Of a DNA stretch of 64,000 nucleotides, positions 8,618-16,402 are shown in pieces. The translations under genes and the position numbers were made by a program. Location of the stretch: positions 3,224,001-3,288,000 of the forward strand of contig NZ_OZ257125.1 of NCBI RefSeq assembly GCF_965279055.1, written 5' to 3'. This DNA is from Hydrocarboniphaga sp965279055. Lineage in GTDB: Bacteria; Pseudomonadota; Gammaproteobacteria; Nevskiales; Nevskiaceae. The notes beneath the pieces were generated by a model. The model was not told where the DNA came from and did no database searches. It saw only the letters and a list, made by a program, of their open reading frames with translations. How positions within the stretch are numbered: the first letter of the stretch is position 1; each line of letters opens with the position of its first letter.

Positions 8618-9433
8618 ATGGGGAGATTGCTGCTTTGTGCAGGCTTGGTGCTCAGCCTGGGAGCCTGCGCGCACTCCCCCAGCTACGACCCGGCCGACCC
8701 GCTGGAAAAAATCAACCGGCCGATCTTCAACTTCAACCTGAAGGCCGACCGCTACGTGCTGCGGCCCGTCGCCAAGGCCTATGTCGACGTGGTGCCGGAC
8801 GTCGCGCGCCTGGGCATCAGCAATTTCTTCGACAACCTGTTCTACCCGACGACGATCGTCAACGACCTGCTGCAGGCCAAGTTCGTGCAGGGCGGCCAGG
8901 ACACTTTGCGCTTCGTGCTGAATTCGACCATCGGCCTGGCCGGCTTCGTCGATGTCGCCACCGGCCAGGGACTGAAGCGCAACGACGAAGACCTCGGCCA
9001 GACTTTCGGACGCTGGGGCGTCGGTGAAGGCTGGTACCTGATGATTCCGCTGCTCGGGCCGTCGGACAACCGCGATCTGATCGGCAGGGTCGGCGACCAC
9101 TGGACGCAGATTCCGACCTATGTCGATTCCCTGAACACCTGGCCGGCGACCATCGCCATCAATGGCGTCGACCTTGTCGACTCGCGCTCGCGCCTGCTCG
9201 GCTCCGACCACGCGCTCAACGAGCAGCTCGACCAGTACGTGTTCATCCGCACCGCCTACCTGGATCGTCGCCAGAACCTGGTCTACGACGGCAACCCGCC
9301 GGAAGAAGACCTGGGCTTCGACGAAAACGCCGACGACAGCGCCGCGCCGGTCGATGCCAAGCCCGCCGACGACGGCAAGAAGAAAAAGAAGAAGAAGAAA
9401 AAGCAGCCGGCGGAGGCCGTGCCGGCGAACTAG
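8618..9433 (+). CDS. mlaA: Outer-membrane lipoprotein MlaA (VacJ)
   Basis: Outer-membrane component that removes mislocalised phospholipid from the outer leaflet. I choose ATG 8618 because AAGGGG sits six bases upstream and the product then starts with a textbook lipoprotein signal (LSLGAC, Cys17); a GTG at 8597 would add seven residues. Family motifs are DPLEKINRPIFNFN near residue 25 and the YPTTIVNDLLQAKF segment. Length 271. The C-terminus ends in a run of nine lysines after an Asp-rich stretch, which is not part of the MlaA fold. The gene follows mlaB after 37 bases, so the pathway is encoded together. Confidence 0.93.
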   Translation: MGRLLLCAGLVLSLGACAHSPSYDPADPLEKINRPIFNFNLKADRYVLRPVAKAYVDVVPDVARLGISNFFDNLFYPTTIVNDLLQAKFVQGGQDTLRFVLNSTIGLAGFVDVATGQGLKRNDEDLGQTFGRWGVGEGWYLMIPLLGPSDNRDLIGRVGDHWTQIPTYVDSLNTWPATIAINGVDLVDSRSRLLGSDHALNEQLDQYVFIRTAYLDRRQNLVYDGNPPEEDLGFDENADDSAAPVDAKPADDGKKKKKKKKKQPAEAVPAN

Positions 9434-9450
9434 TCGCCGCGCCGCTCGAC

Positions 9451-9477
9451 AAAAAGGCCGCGAAAGCGGCCTTTTTT
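9451..9477 (+). terminator. Rho-independent terminator after mlaA
   Basis: An 11-base perfect stem (9451-9461 with 9466-9476), GAAA tetraloop and a T run at 9471-9477. The A run on the left arm also lets it work for the opposite strand, which suits the convergent gene ending at 9588. Confidence 0.9.
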
Positions 9478-9506
9478 GCATACAGGAACGACGATCGCTC
9501 TGAGCC

Positions 9507-9572
9507 TGTAGGAGCGGCCTTGGCCGCGATTGAGGCTTCGCCGGCACTCGCGGCCAAGGGCCGCTCCAACAG
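9507..9572. repeat. Palindromic intergenic element, GTAGGAGCGG family (copy 1)
   Basis: The left arm GTAGGAGCGGCCTTGGCCGC pairs with a right arm ending in GGCCGCTCC. It lies between two convergent genes. The same end sequence recurs at 23574, 26249 and 44080 with a different but still self-complementary core. This copy has lost the final complementarity at its right end (CCAACA in place of CCTACA). Confidence 0.8.
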
Positions 9573-9587
9573 TTACGGTGATCGCAG

Positions 9588-11171
9588 CTAGGCCAGCCAG
9601 CCCTTGCAGCTACCCAGCGCTTCGGAATCCGCCGGCAGCTTGCCGCAGACCCCCGCCATATGCGTGCGCAGACGCTGCAGCACCGGCCCCTGCTGATTGC
9701 TCGTGCTCCAGCTTTTCAGCGTCACCGCGAGCTTGTCGAAGCGCGTGCGCGTGCGCTGGTAATAGCTGTCCGGGTTCGCCGCGACCTCGTCGATCAGCTG
9801 CGTCGCCGCGGCCTCGATGGCCTTGCTGTCCTTGGGCTGCAGTTCGATCAGGCCCTTGACGTAGTTGACGCCCCACTGAGCGCGCGTCGCCGGGCCATCG
9901 GAGGCCTCGTAGGCCTTGCGCAGCCAGTCCGCGGCCTGCTTGTTGTCACCACGCAGCTGCGCCAGCTCGGCCAGGTGCGGCATGTAGTAATACGGCGCCT
10001 GCGACTTGCCGAGTTCGGCCAGCAGCATCTGCTCGGCGCGCGCGTTGTCGCCGACGTCCTGCAGCAGGCCGGCGGCGCTGCTGATCACCGCCTGGCGCTC
10101 GAACGGCGTCTTCGCCTGCGCGTCGGCCCAGGCCGCGCGCGCACGCACCTTGTCGACCAGCGCGGGCGGCAGCGGCGCCTTGTCGCCGTTCTGCAGCTTG
10201 GCGAATTCGACTTCGGCGTTGACCGCGTCGAGACGATCCAGCACCGGCAGGTTGTCGTTGGCGTAGACCTGATCCATCGCGGTACCCAAGGCTTCGCCGA
10301 GCTTGCGACGCGCATCGGAGCCCGCCGGGCTGGCCGCGGCGATCATTTGTGCGCCCTGGTACGACAGCTCGCCGTGATTCGCGCGCAGCTGCGCGCGGTC
10401 CTGCATCACCGCCAGCAGCAGCGCCTGCGCCGACGCCTGCTGATCGGCTGGCAGCGTCGCTGCTGAGTCGTCGCCCTCGCCGACCGCGGTTGCCAGCGCC
10501 AGGATCGCGAAGCGCGGCCGCAGCGCCTCGACCGGGCACACGTCGGCCAGTTTTTTCAGCAGAGCAGCGCTCTGCCCGGCGCCGGACAGCCGATCCAGAT
10601 CGACGTCCCAGCCGTAGTTCGACAGCAGCATCCAGTCGTTGGCGCTGAGCTGGTCCGGCGATTTCAGCGCGAGATCACGCAGCTCGGCCGCGGTCGCGGT
10701 CTGCTTCTGCGCCATCGCCAGCACTTTCGGGAACAGCTCCACGTCGGTGCCGCCGGAGATGCGCGTCAGCTCGGTGCGATCGTTGCGCAGCACGATCAGC
10801 GTCGGGTAGCCGACCACGCCGAAGTATTCGCCCCAACGCTGTGCGCCGGGCTCGTCGCCATCCAGATGCACGGCGACGAACTGCTGGGTCTGCTGGATGA
10901 AGGCCGGGCGCTTGAACACCGTCGCCTTCAGCTGGTTGCACGGCGGGCACCAGCGCGCGCCCCAGTACAAAAAGACCGGTTTGTTCTTTTCCCTGGCCTC
11001 GGCGAAAGCCTCGTCGACATTGCCTTCACGCCAGTCGATTTCGTTCGGGATCAGCGCCGCCGGCACGAACTCGACGACCTTGGCTTCAGGCGTCTCCGGC
11101 TCCTTCTTGTGGCAGGCGGAGAGCAGCAGCGCCGCACTGACCAGCGCGGCAGACGCATACAAAAACTTCAT
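9588..11171 (-). CDS. Thioredoxin-like lipoprotein with long helical C-terminal region
   Basis: 527 residues. The lipobox LLSAC places the lipidated Cys at residue 20. Residues about 40-150 are a thioredoxin fold with the redox motif WCPPC (Cys75/Cys78) and the cis-Pro loop GYPTLIV. The remaining roughly 370 residues look alpha-helical and repeat-like (many Ala/Leu/Gln), similar to TPR-type scaffolds. Likely a periplasmic disulfide reductase or isomerase whose C-terminal part binds a partner. AAGGA precedes the ATG by six bases. It begins 17 bases after purL on the same strand. Confidence 0.8.
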   Translation of the reverse strand: MKFLYASAALVSAALLLSACHKKEPETPEAKVVEFVPAALIPNEIDWREGNVDEAFAEAREKNKPVFLYWGARWCPPCNQLKATVFKRPAFIQQTQQFVAVHLDGDEPGAQRWGEYFGVVGYPTLIVLRNDRTELTRISGGTDVELFPKVLAMAQKQTATAAELRDLALKSPDQLSANDWMLLSNYGWDVDLDRLSGAGQSAALLKKLADVCPVEALRPRFAILALATAVGEGDDSAATLPADQQASAQALLLAVMQDRAQLRANHGELSYQGAQMIAAASPAGSDARRKLGEALGTAMDQVYANDNLPVLDRLDAVNAEVEFAKLQNGDKAPLPPALVDKVRARAAWADAQAKTPFERQAVISSAAGLLQDVGDNARAEQMLLAELGKSQAPYYYMPHLAELAQLRGDNKQAADWLRKAYEASDGPATRAQWGVNYVKGLIELQPKDSKAIEAAATQLIDEVAANPDSYYQRTRTRFDKLAVTLKSWSTSNQQGPVLQRLRTHMAGVCGKLPADSEALGSCKGWLA

Positions 11172-11188
11172 AGCCGATCCTTACGCCG

Positions 11189-14100
11189 CTAGGCCACCCA
11201 GCGGCGCGCGTTCTGGAACATGCGGAACCACGGCGTCTTGCCGTCGAAAGCCTGCGGCCACCACGAGCCGGTGACGCCGGCGATGGTGCGCTCGGCATGG
11301 GGCATCAGGATGGTCACGCGGCCGTCGTCGTTGCACACCGAGGTCAGACCCTCCGGCGAGCCGTTCGGGTTCGCCGGATACGTGGTCGCGGCGCGGCCGT
11401 GGTTGTCCAGAAAGCGCATCGCGAGCTGGCCGGCATCCTGCAGCGTTTTCATGTCGCCGTCCTGAGTGAAAACCGCACGGCCTTCGCCGTGCGCGATCGC
11501 GATCGGCAGGCGCGAGCCGGCCATGCCATCGAACAGAATGGACTTGCTTTGCAGCACTTCGACCATGCCCCAGCGTGCTTCAAACTGCTCGGAGGCATTG
11601 CGGCGGAACGCCGGCCATGCGGCCGCGCCGGGCACGATGTCCTTCAGCGCCGCGAACATCTGGCAGCCGTTGCAGACCCCGAGCGCGAACTTGCGCGGAT
11701 CGGCCAGGAAGGCGGCAAATTCCTCGCGTCCGCGCTGCGAGAACAGAATGGTCTTGGCCCAGCCCTGGCCGGCGCCGAGCACGTCGCCGTAGGAGAAGCC
11801 GCCGCAGGCGGCGAGGCCGACGAACTCGCTCAGGCGCACGCGGCCTTCGAGCACGTCGGACATATGCACGTCGACCGCCTCGAAGCCCGCGGCCTGGAAT
11901 GCGTAGGCCATTTCGATATGGCCGTTGACGCCCTGCTCGCGCAGGATCGCGACGCGCGGACGCGCGCTCAGCAAGCTCGGCGCGTGGTCGGGCACGAAGC
12001 TCAGATGCAGGCTCAGGCCCGGATCTTCGGCTTCGCCGATCGCATCGAATTCCTGGCGCGCGCAGTCCGGGTTGTCGCGCATCGCGGCGATGCGGTGACT
12101 GGTCTCGGCCCAGGTCTTGTGCAGGCTCTGGCGCGCCTCGTCGAGCACGGTCTTGCCGGCGATGTCGATGACGATGCGATCGCTCGCGTTGAGCGTGCCG
12201 ATGTCGCAGGCGCTGACACCGGCGCGCTGCGCCTTCGCCAGGATGTCGCCGACATCTTCACTGCGCACCTGCAGCACCAGGCCGAGCTCCTCGTTGAACA
12301 GCGCGGCCGCGGCATCGCGATCGCCGAGTTCGATGTCGACACCGACGTGGCCGGCGAAACTCATCTCCGCCAGCGTCACGAACAGGCCGCCGTCGGAGCG
12401 ATCGTGCATCGCCAGGATTTTGTTCTTGGTGTTGAGCCACTGCACCAGCATGAACACCGTGCTGAGCTGCTCGGGATGATCCAGGTCCGGCGCGGTCTCG
12501 CCCACTTCACCGAAAACCTGCGCCAGCGCCGAGCCACCGAGGCGGTGCTTGCCGTTGCCCAGATCAATCAGCAGCAGCCGCGTTTCGCCGGCATCGGTGC
12601 GCAACTGCGGCGTCAGGGTGCGGCGCACATCGGCGACCGGCGCGAACGCCGAGATGATCGCGGTGACCGGCGCGGTCTGCGTCTGCGGCTTGCCGTCGGC
12701 GCTCCACACCGACTTCATCGACAGCGAGTCCTTGCCGACCGGGATCGCGATGCCGAGCTTGGGGCACAGTTCTTCGCCAATGGCTTTCACCGCGTCGAAC
12801 AGGCGCGCGTCTTCGTCATTCTGCCCGCAGGCGGCCATCCAGTTCGCCGACAGGCGAATGTCTTCGATCCTGGTGATGCTCGCCGACATGATGTTGGTGA
12901 TCGCCTCGCCGACCGCCATGCGCGACGACGCGGCCGCGTCGAGCAGCGCCAGCAGCGGGCGTTCGCCCATCGCCATCGCCTCGCCCGTGGTCGCTTCGAA
13001 ACCGGTCGCGGTGACCGCGCAGTTCGCCACCGGCACCTGCCACGGCCCGACCATCTGGTCGCGCACGGTCAGGCCACCGACGGTGCGATCGCCGATCGTG
13101 ATCAGGAAGTTCTTCGACGCGATCGTCGGCAGCCTCAAGAGCCGCTGCGCCGCGTCCTTGATGTCGATCGCGCCGGTATCGAAGCGGCGCGTCAGCGATT
13201 TTTCGCGACGCGTGTTGCGCTGCATGCGCGGCGGCTTGCCGAGCAGCACCGGCATCGGCATGTCGACCGCGCGCGCATCACCGAGCGCGTCTTCGACGAT
13301 CAGCTGGCGCTCGGCGGTGGCGACGCCGACCACCGCATAAGGGCAGCGTTCGCGCGCGCAGGCGGCTTCCAGCATCGCCAGGCCGTCGGGCTTGAGCGCC
13401 AGCACGTAGCGCTCCTGGCTTTCGTTGCACCAGATTTCCATCGGCGACAGCGACGGATCGGCGCTGAGCACGTCGCGCAGCTGGAACACGCCGCCGCGAT
13501 CGTCGGCATGCACCAGCTCCGGCAGCGCATTGGAAATACCGCCGGCGCCGACGTCGTGGATCGACAGGATCGGATTGGCTTCGCCCAGCGTCCAGCAGGC
13601 GTCGATGACCTCCTGGCAACGCCGTTCGAGTTCCGGATTGGCGCGCTGCACGGAGGCGAAATCCAGCGCCTCGTGGCTGCTGCCGGTGGCCATCGAACTG
13701 GCGGCGCCGCCGCCGAGGCCGATCAGCATCGCCGGGCCGCCGAGCACGACCAGCTTGGCGCCTTCGACGACCTCCTGCTTGAGCACATTGCCGGCGCGGA
13801 TGTTGCCGTAGCCGCCGGCGATCATGATCGGCTTGTGATAGCCGCGATTGCGGCCGTCGGCGGTGATCGCCTCGAACGTGCGGAAATAACCGTTCAGGTT
13901 CGGCCGCCCGAATTCGTTGTTGTAAGCGGCCGCACCGAGCGGCGCGTCGATCATGATCTGCAACGCCGAGGCCATCCGCGTCGGCCGCGACAGCGGCGCT
14001 TCCCAGGGCTGCGTATAGCCCGGAATTTTCAGATTGGCGACGGTGAAACCGGCAAGGCCCGCTTTCGGCCGCGAGCCGGTGCCGGTCGCGGCCTCGTCGC

Positions 14101-15034
14101 GAATTTCGCCGCCGGCGCCGGTGGCGGCACCCGGATGCGGCGAAATGCCGGTCGGATGATTGTGTGTCTCGACCTTCATCAGGATGTGCACCGGCTCGTC
14201 GTGAGCGCGGTAGACGTGATCGCTGTCGGCGAACAGGCGCATCGCCTGGTGGCCCTCGATCACCGAGGAATTGTCGGTGTAAGCGGACAGCACGCCCTGC
14301 GGCGAGGCGGCGTGCGTCAGGCGGATCATCTGGAACAGCGAGTGCGGCTGCACCGCGCCGTCGACGGTGAATTCGGCGTTGAAGATCTTGTGCCGGCAGT
14401 GCTCGGAGTTGACCTGCGCGAACATCATCAGCTCGGCGTCGGTCGGGTTCTTGCCGGCGCGCGTGTAATGCGCGGCCAGGTACTCGATCTCCTGCTCCGA
14501 CAGCGCCAGGCCCCAGTCGGCATTCGCCGCTTTCAGCGCGCCGGCGCCGCTGCCGAGCACGTCGACCGTGCGCAGCGGCCGCCGCGGCGGCGTCGCGAAC
14601 ACGTCCTGCAGCGCGGCCGCATCCAGCAGCACCGATTCCATCATCGGATCGTGCAGCAGCCGCTGCGAGGCGACGCCGAGTTCGGCGACGCCTTCGAGCA
14701 GGTAGGCGCGGCCGCGCTCGATGCGCTGCACGCCGCTCAGGCCGCAGACGCGCGCGATATCGGTGGCCTTGGACGACCAGGGCGACAAGGTGCCGACGCG
14801 CGGCACCACGAACAGGCTCAGCTCGGCCTTGGGAAACGCGACCGGCCCTTCACCGACCAGCTGCCGCAGGTCCGACTCGGAGGTGCTTGCGGCATCGGCC
14901 CCGACGTCGACCAGGTAAAAATCCAGAACCTTCAGCGCACCCAGGCCAGGGGCCAGGGGTCGCAGTTCATCGTGCAGGCGCTGGAGACGGAAGGAAGAAA
15001 GACTTGCGGTGCCGGGCAATACGAGCAAGGGCAT
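11189..15034 (-). CDS. purL: Phosphoribosylformylglycinamidine synthase PurL
   Basis: Large one-chain enzyme of de novo purine synthesis: converts FGAR, glutamine and ATP to FGAM. The 1281 residues match the proteobacterial form in which synthetase and glutaminase are fused. The N-terminal PurS-like region is followed by two AIRS-like halves (METHNHPTGISPHPGAATG near residue 300; IPVGKDSLSMKSVW near 770). The C-terminal class I glutaminase has REQGVNGHIEMAYAF, then GVCNGCQMF with the nucleophile Cys and HGEGR with the catalytic His/Glu pair. AGGATCG precedes the ATG. The whole gene has an open antisense frame, an artefact of the GC-rich codons. Confidence 0.97.
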   Translation of the reverse strand: MPLLVLPGTASLSSFRLQRLHDELRPLAPGLGALKVLDFYLVDVGADAASTSESDLRQLVGEGPVAFPKAELSLFVVPRVGTLSPWSSKATDIARVCGLSGVQRIERGRAYLLEGVAELGVASQRLLHDPMMESVLLDAAALQDVFATPPRRPLRTVDVLGSGAGALKAANADWGLALSEQEIEYLAAHYTRAGKNPTDAELMMFAQVNSEHCRHKIFNAEFTVDGAVQPHSLFQMIRLTHAASPQGVLSAYTDNSSVIEGHQAMRLFADSDHVYRAHDEPVHILMKVETHNHPTGISPHPGAATGAGGEIRDEAATGTGSRPKAGLAGFTVANLKIPGYTQPWEAPLSRPTRMASALQIMIDAPLGAAAYNNEFGRPNLNGYFRTFEAITADGRNRGYHKPIMIAGGYGNIRAGNVLKQEVVEGAKLVVLGGPAMLIGLGGGAASSMATGSSHEALDFASVQRANPELERRCQEVIDACWTLGEANPILSIHDVGAGGISNALPELVHADDRGGVFQLRDVLSADPSLSPMEIWCNESQERYVLALKPDGLAMLEAACARERCPYAVVGVATAERQLIVEDALGDARAVDMPMPVLLGKPPRMQRNTRREKSLTRRFDTGAIDIKDAAQRLLRLPTIASKNFLITIGDRTVGGLTVRDQMVGPWQVPVANCAVTATGFEATTGEAMAMGERPLLALLDAAASSRMAVGEAITNIMSASITRIEDIRLSANWMAACGQNDEDARLFDAVKAIGEELCPKLGIAIPVGKDSLSMKSVWSADGKPQTQTAPVTAIISAFAPVADVRRTLTPQLRTDAGETRLLLIDLGNGKHRLGGSALAQVFGEVGETAPDLDHPEQLSTVFMLVQWLNTKNKILAMHDRSDGGLFVTLAEMSFAGHVGVDIELGDRDAAAALFNEELGLVLQVRSEDVGDILAKAQRAGVSACDIGTLNASDRIVIDIAGKTVLDEARQSLHKTWAETSHRIAAMRDNPDCARQEFDAIGEAEDPGLSLHLSFVPDHAPSLLSARPRVAILREQGVNGHIEMAYAFQAAGFEAVDVHMSDVLEGRVRLSEFVGLAACGGFSYGDVLGAGQGWAKTILFSQRGREEFAAFLADPRKFALGVCNGCQMFAALKDIVPGAAAWPAFRRNASEQFEARWGMVEVLQSKSILFDGMAGSRLPIAIAHGEGRAVFTQDGDMKTLQDAGQLAMRFLDNHGRAATTYPANPNGSPEGLTSVCNDDGRVTILMPHAERTIAGVTGSWWPQAFDGKTPWFRMFQNARRWVA

Positions 15035-15097
15035 CGACGATCCTGGTGCACAGGGGCGTTGCGGGGACGGCCTCTATTGTCTCATATGCACCGACTT

Positions 15098-15217
15098 TTC
15101 CCCTCTCCCCTTGTGGGAGAGGGTGGCCCGAAGGGCCGGGAGAGGGGTTGTACGCTGCTACTTCGCAACCCCTCTCCGGTCGCTACGCGACACCCTCTCC
15201 GACAAGGGGAGAGGGAA
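15098..15217. repeat. Palindromic intergenic element, CCCTCTCCC family (copy 1)
   Basis: Lies between purL and the MBL-fold gene. The outer arms CCCCTCTCCCCTTG and CAAGGGGAGAGGG pair; inner arms GGGAGAGGGTG and CACCCTCTCC pair, and there are further inner stems around GGCCCGAAGGGCC. Related elements are at 22180 and 49504. Confidence 0.75.
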
Positions 15218-15224
15218 GGCAGGT

Positions 15225-15986
15225 TCACGCCACTTCCCGCCAGCCCAGCCCCTCGTCCTGGTGCGCGCAGACCAGCCAGCCAGGGGCCGCCTGCAGCGCG
15301 TCGCGGGCCGCGGCCAGCGCCAGCTCCGGGGTGTTGTTGGTTTCCGACAGGTGCGTGAGCACCAGGTGCTGCAGCCGGCTGCAGTCGACCTCGCGCAGCA
15401 GCTCGGCGGACTGGGCGTTGTTCAGATGCCCCAGGCCGCCGCCGACGCGGTGCTTGAGGCTGTACGGATACGGCCCGCCGGCGAGCATCGCCGCGTCGTG
15501 GTTGCACTCCAGCATCAGCGCGTCGCAGGCACTGAGCATCATGCGCATGTACGGCGTCACCGCGCCGGCGTCGGACAGCATGCCGACCCGCAGGCCGCGG
15601 TGGCCGAACACGTACTGGCAGGGCTCGCGCGCATCGTGCGGCACCGGATAGGGCTGCACGCGCAGTTCGCCGATGTTCCATTCCTCGTGCGGGCTGAAGG
15701 CCCGGACCTGGTCGGTGCGCCTGTCGCCCCAGGCAAGGCAGGTGCCGGCGGTCATCCACACCTCGATGCCATGGCGCCGCGCCAGCCGCGCGACCCCGCC
15801 CAGATGATCGCCATGCTCGTGGGTGACCAGGATCGCCGCGATCGAGCCGGGCTCGACGCCGAGTCTTTGCAGCCGCGCTTCGGTGACGCCGAGATTGAAG
15901 CCGCAGTCGACCAGCACGCGCGTGCCGCCGGCCTCGATCAGCGTGGCATTGCCACGGCTGCCGGAGCCGAGCATCGCGAAGCGCAT
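15225..15986 (-). CDS. MBL-fold metallohydrolase (YycJ/WalJ-like)
   Basis: 253 residues from ATG 15986. Metallo-beta-lactamase fold with the metal-binding motif THEHGDH (His56, His58, Asp60, His61) and the opening MLGSGSRGNATLIEAG, which is typical of the YycJ group of putative exonucleases. Later metal ligands are plausible in GMLSDAG and the HLNNAQS and LTHLSETNN segments. The start shares one base with the stop of the DUF1820 gene (TGATG), so the two are co-translated. A GTG one codon upstream is also possible. The substrate cannot be told from sequence. Confidence 0.85.
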   Translation of the reverse strand: MRFAMLGSGSRGNATLIEAGGTRVLVDCGFNLGVTEARLQRLGVEPGSIAAILVTHEHGDHLGGVARLARRHGIEVWMTAGTCLAWGDRRTDQVRAFSPHEEWNIGELRVQPYPVPHDAREPCQYVFGHRGLRVGMLSDAGAVTPYMRMMLSACDALMLECNHDAAMLAGGPYPYSLKHRVGGGLGHLNNAQSAELLREVDCSRLQHLVLTHLSETNNTPELALAAARDALQAAPGWLVCAHQDEGLGWREVA

Positions 15987-16324
15987 CACCGGCGAGTCGT
16001 ATCGGGAGAGGTGTACATCGGAAACGGCATCACCTTGGCGCCGCCCTCGCTGCCGCCGACGATGCGCGCCGCACCCTGCTTGCTGACCTCGTCGATGCGG
16101 ATCACCGCATGCAGCGGCACATAGAAGCGTTCGACGTTCTCGAACTCGGTCTTCAGCCGCTCCTCGGTCGGGTCGACGACAACCGTGCTGCGCTCGCCGA
16201 ACACCAGCTTCTCGATCTCGACGAAACCCGGCATGCCGCCATGGCTGACCTGGCGCGCGTAGACCTCGTAGACCTGGTTCTGGTTGTGGAAGCTGACGCG
16301 GTAGAGACGGGTGGCGGAAGACAT
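15986..16324 (-). CDS. DUF1820 family protein
   Basis: 112 residues starting at ATG 16324. Recognised by the pattern FHNQNQVYEVYARQV, FVEIEKLVFGERSTVVVDP, TEERLKTEFENVERFYVPLH and IRIDEV, which I know from conserved gammaproteobacterial DUF1820 proteins. It is cytoplasmic, with no signal or membrane segment, and of unknown function. The longer frame to 16390 adds 22 residues with no family likeness. Its stop overlaps the start of the MBL-fold gene. Confidence 0.85.
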   Translation of the reverse strand: MSSATRLYRVSFHNQNQVYEVYARQVSHGGMPGFVEIEKLVFGERSTVVVDPTEERLKTEFENVERFYVPLHAVIRIDEVSKQGAARIVGGSEGGAKVMPFPMYTSPDTTRR

Positions 16325-16402
16325 TCTGTGAGGCGACGGCAGGCCGATGGCGCAGCGATTATCCGGGCCGCGGCCCGGAGTCACAAGCAAGCCGCAGCCC
16401 GA

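Noticed and set aside
11297..15358. A 4-kb open frame on the plus strand opposite purL
   Set aside because: It mirrors purL over its whole length. GC-rich codons on one strand leave an antisense frame free of stops, and the product is low-complexity (Arg, Ala, His, Gly) with no domain.
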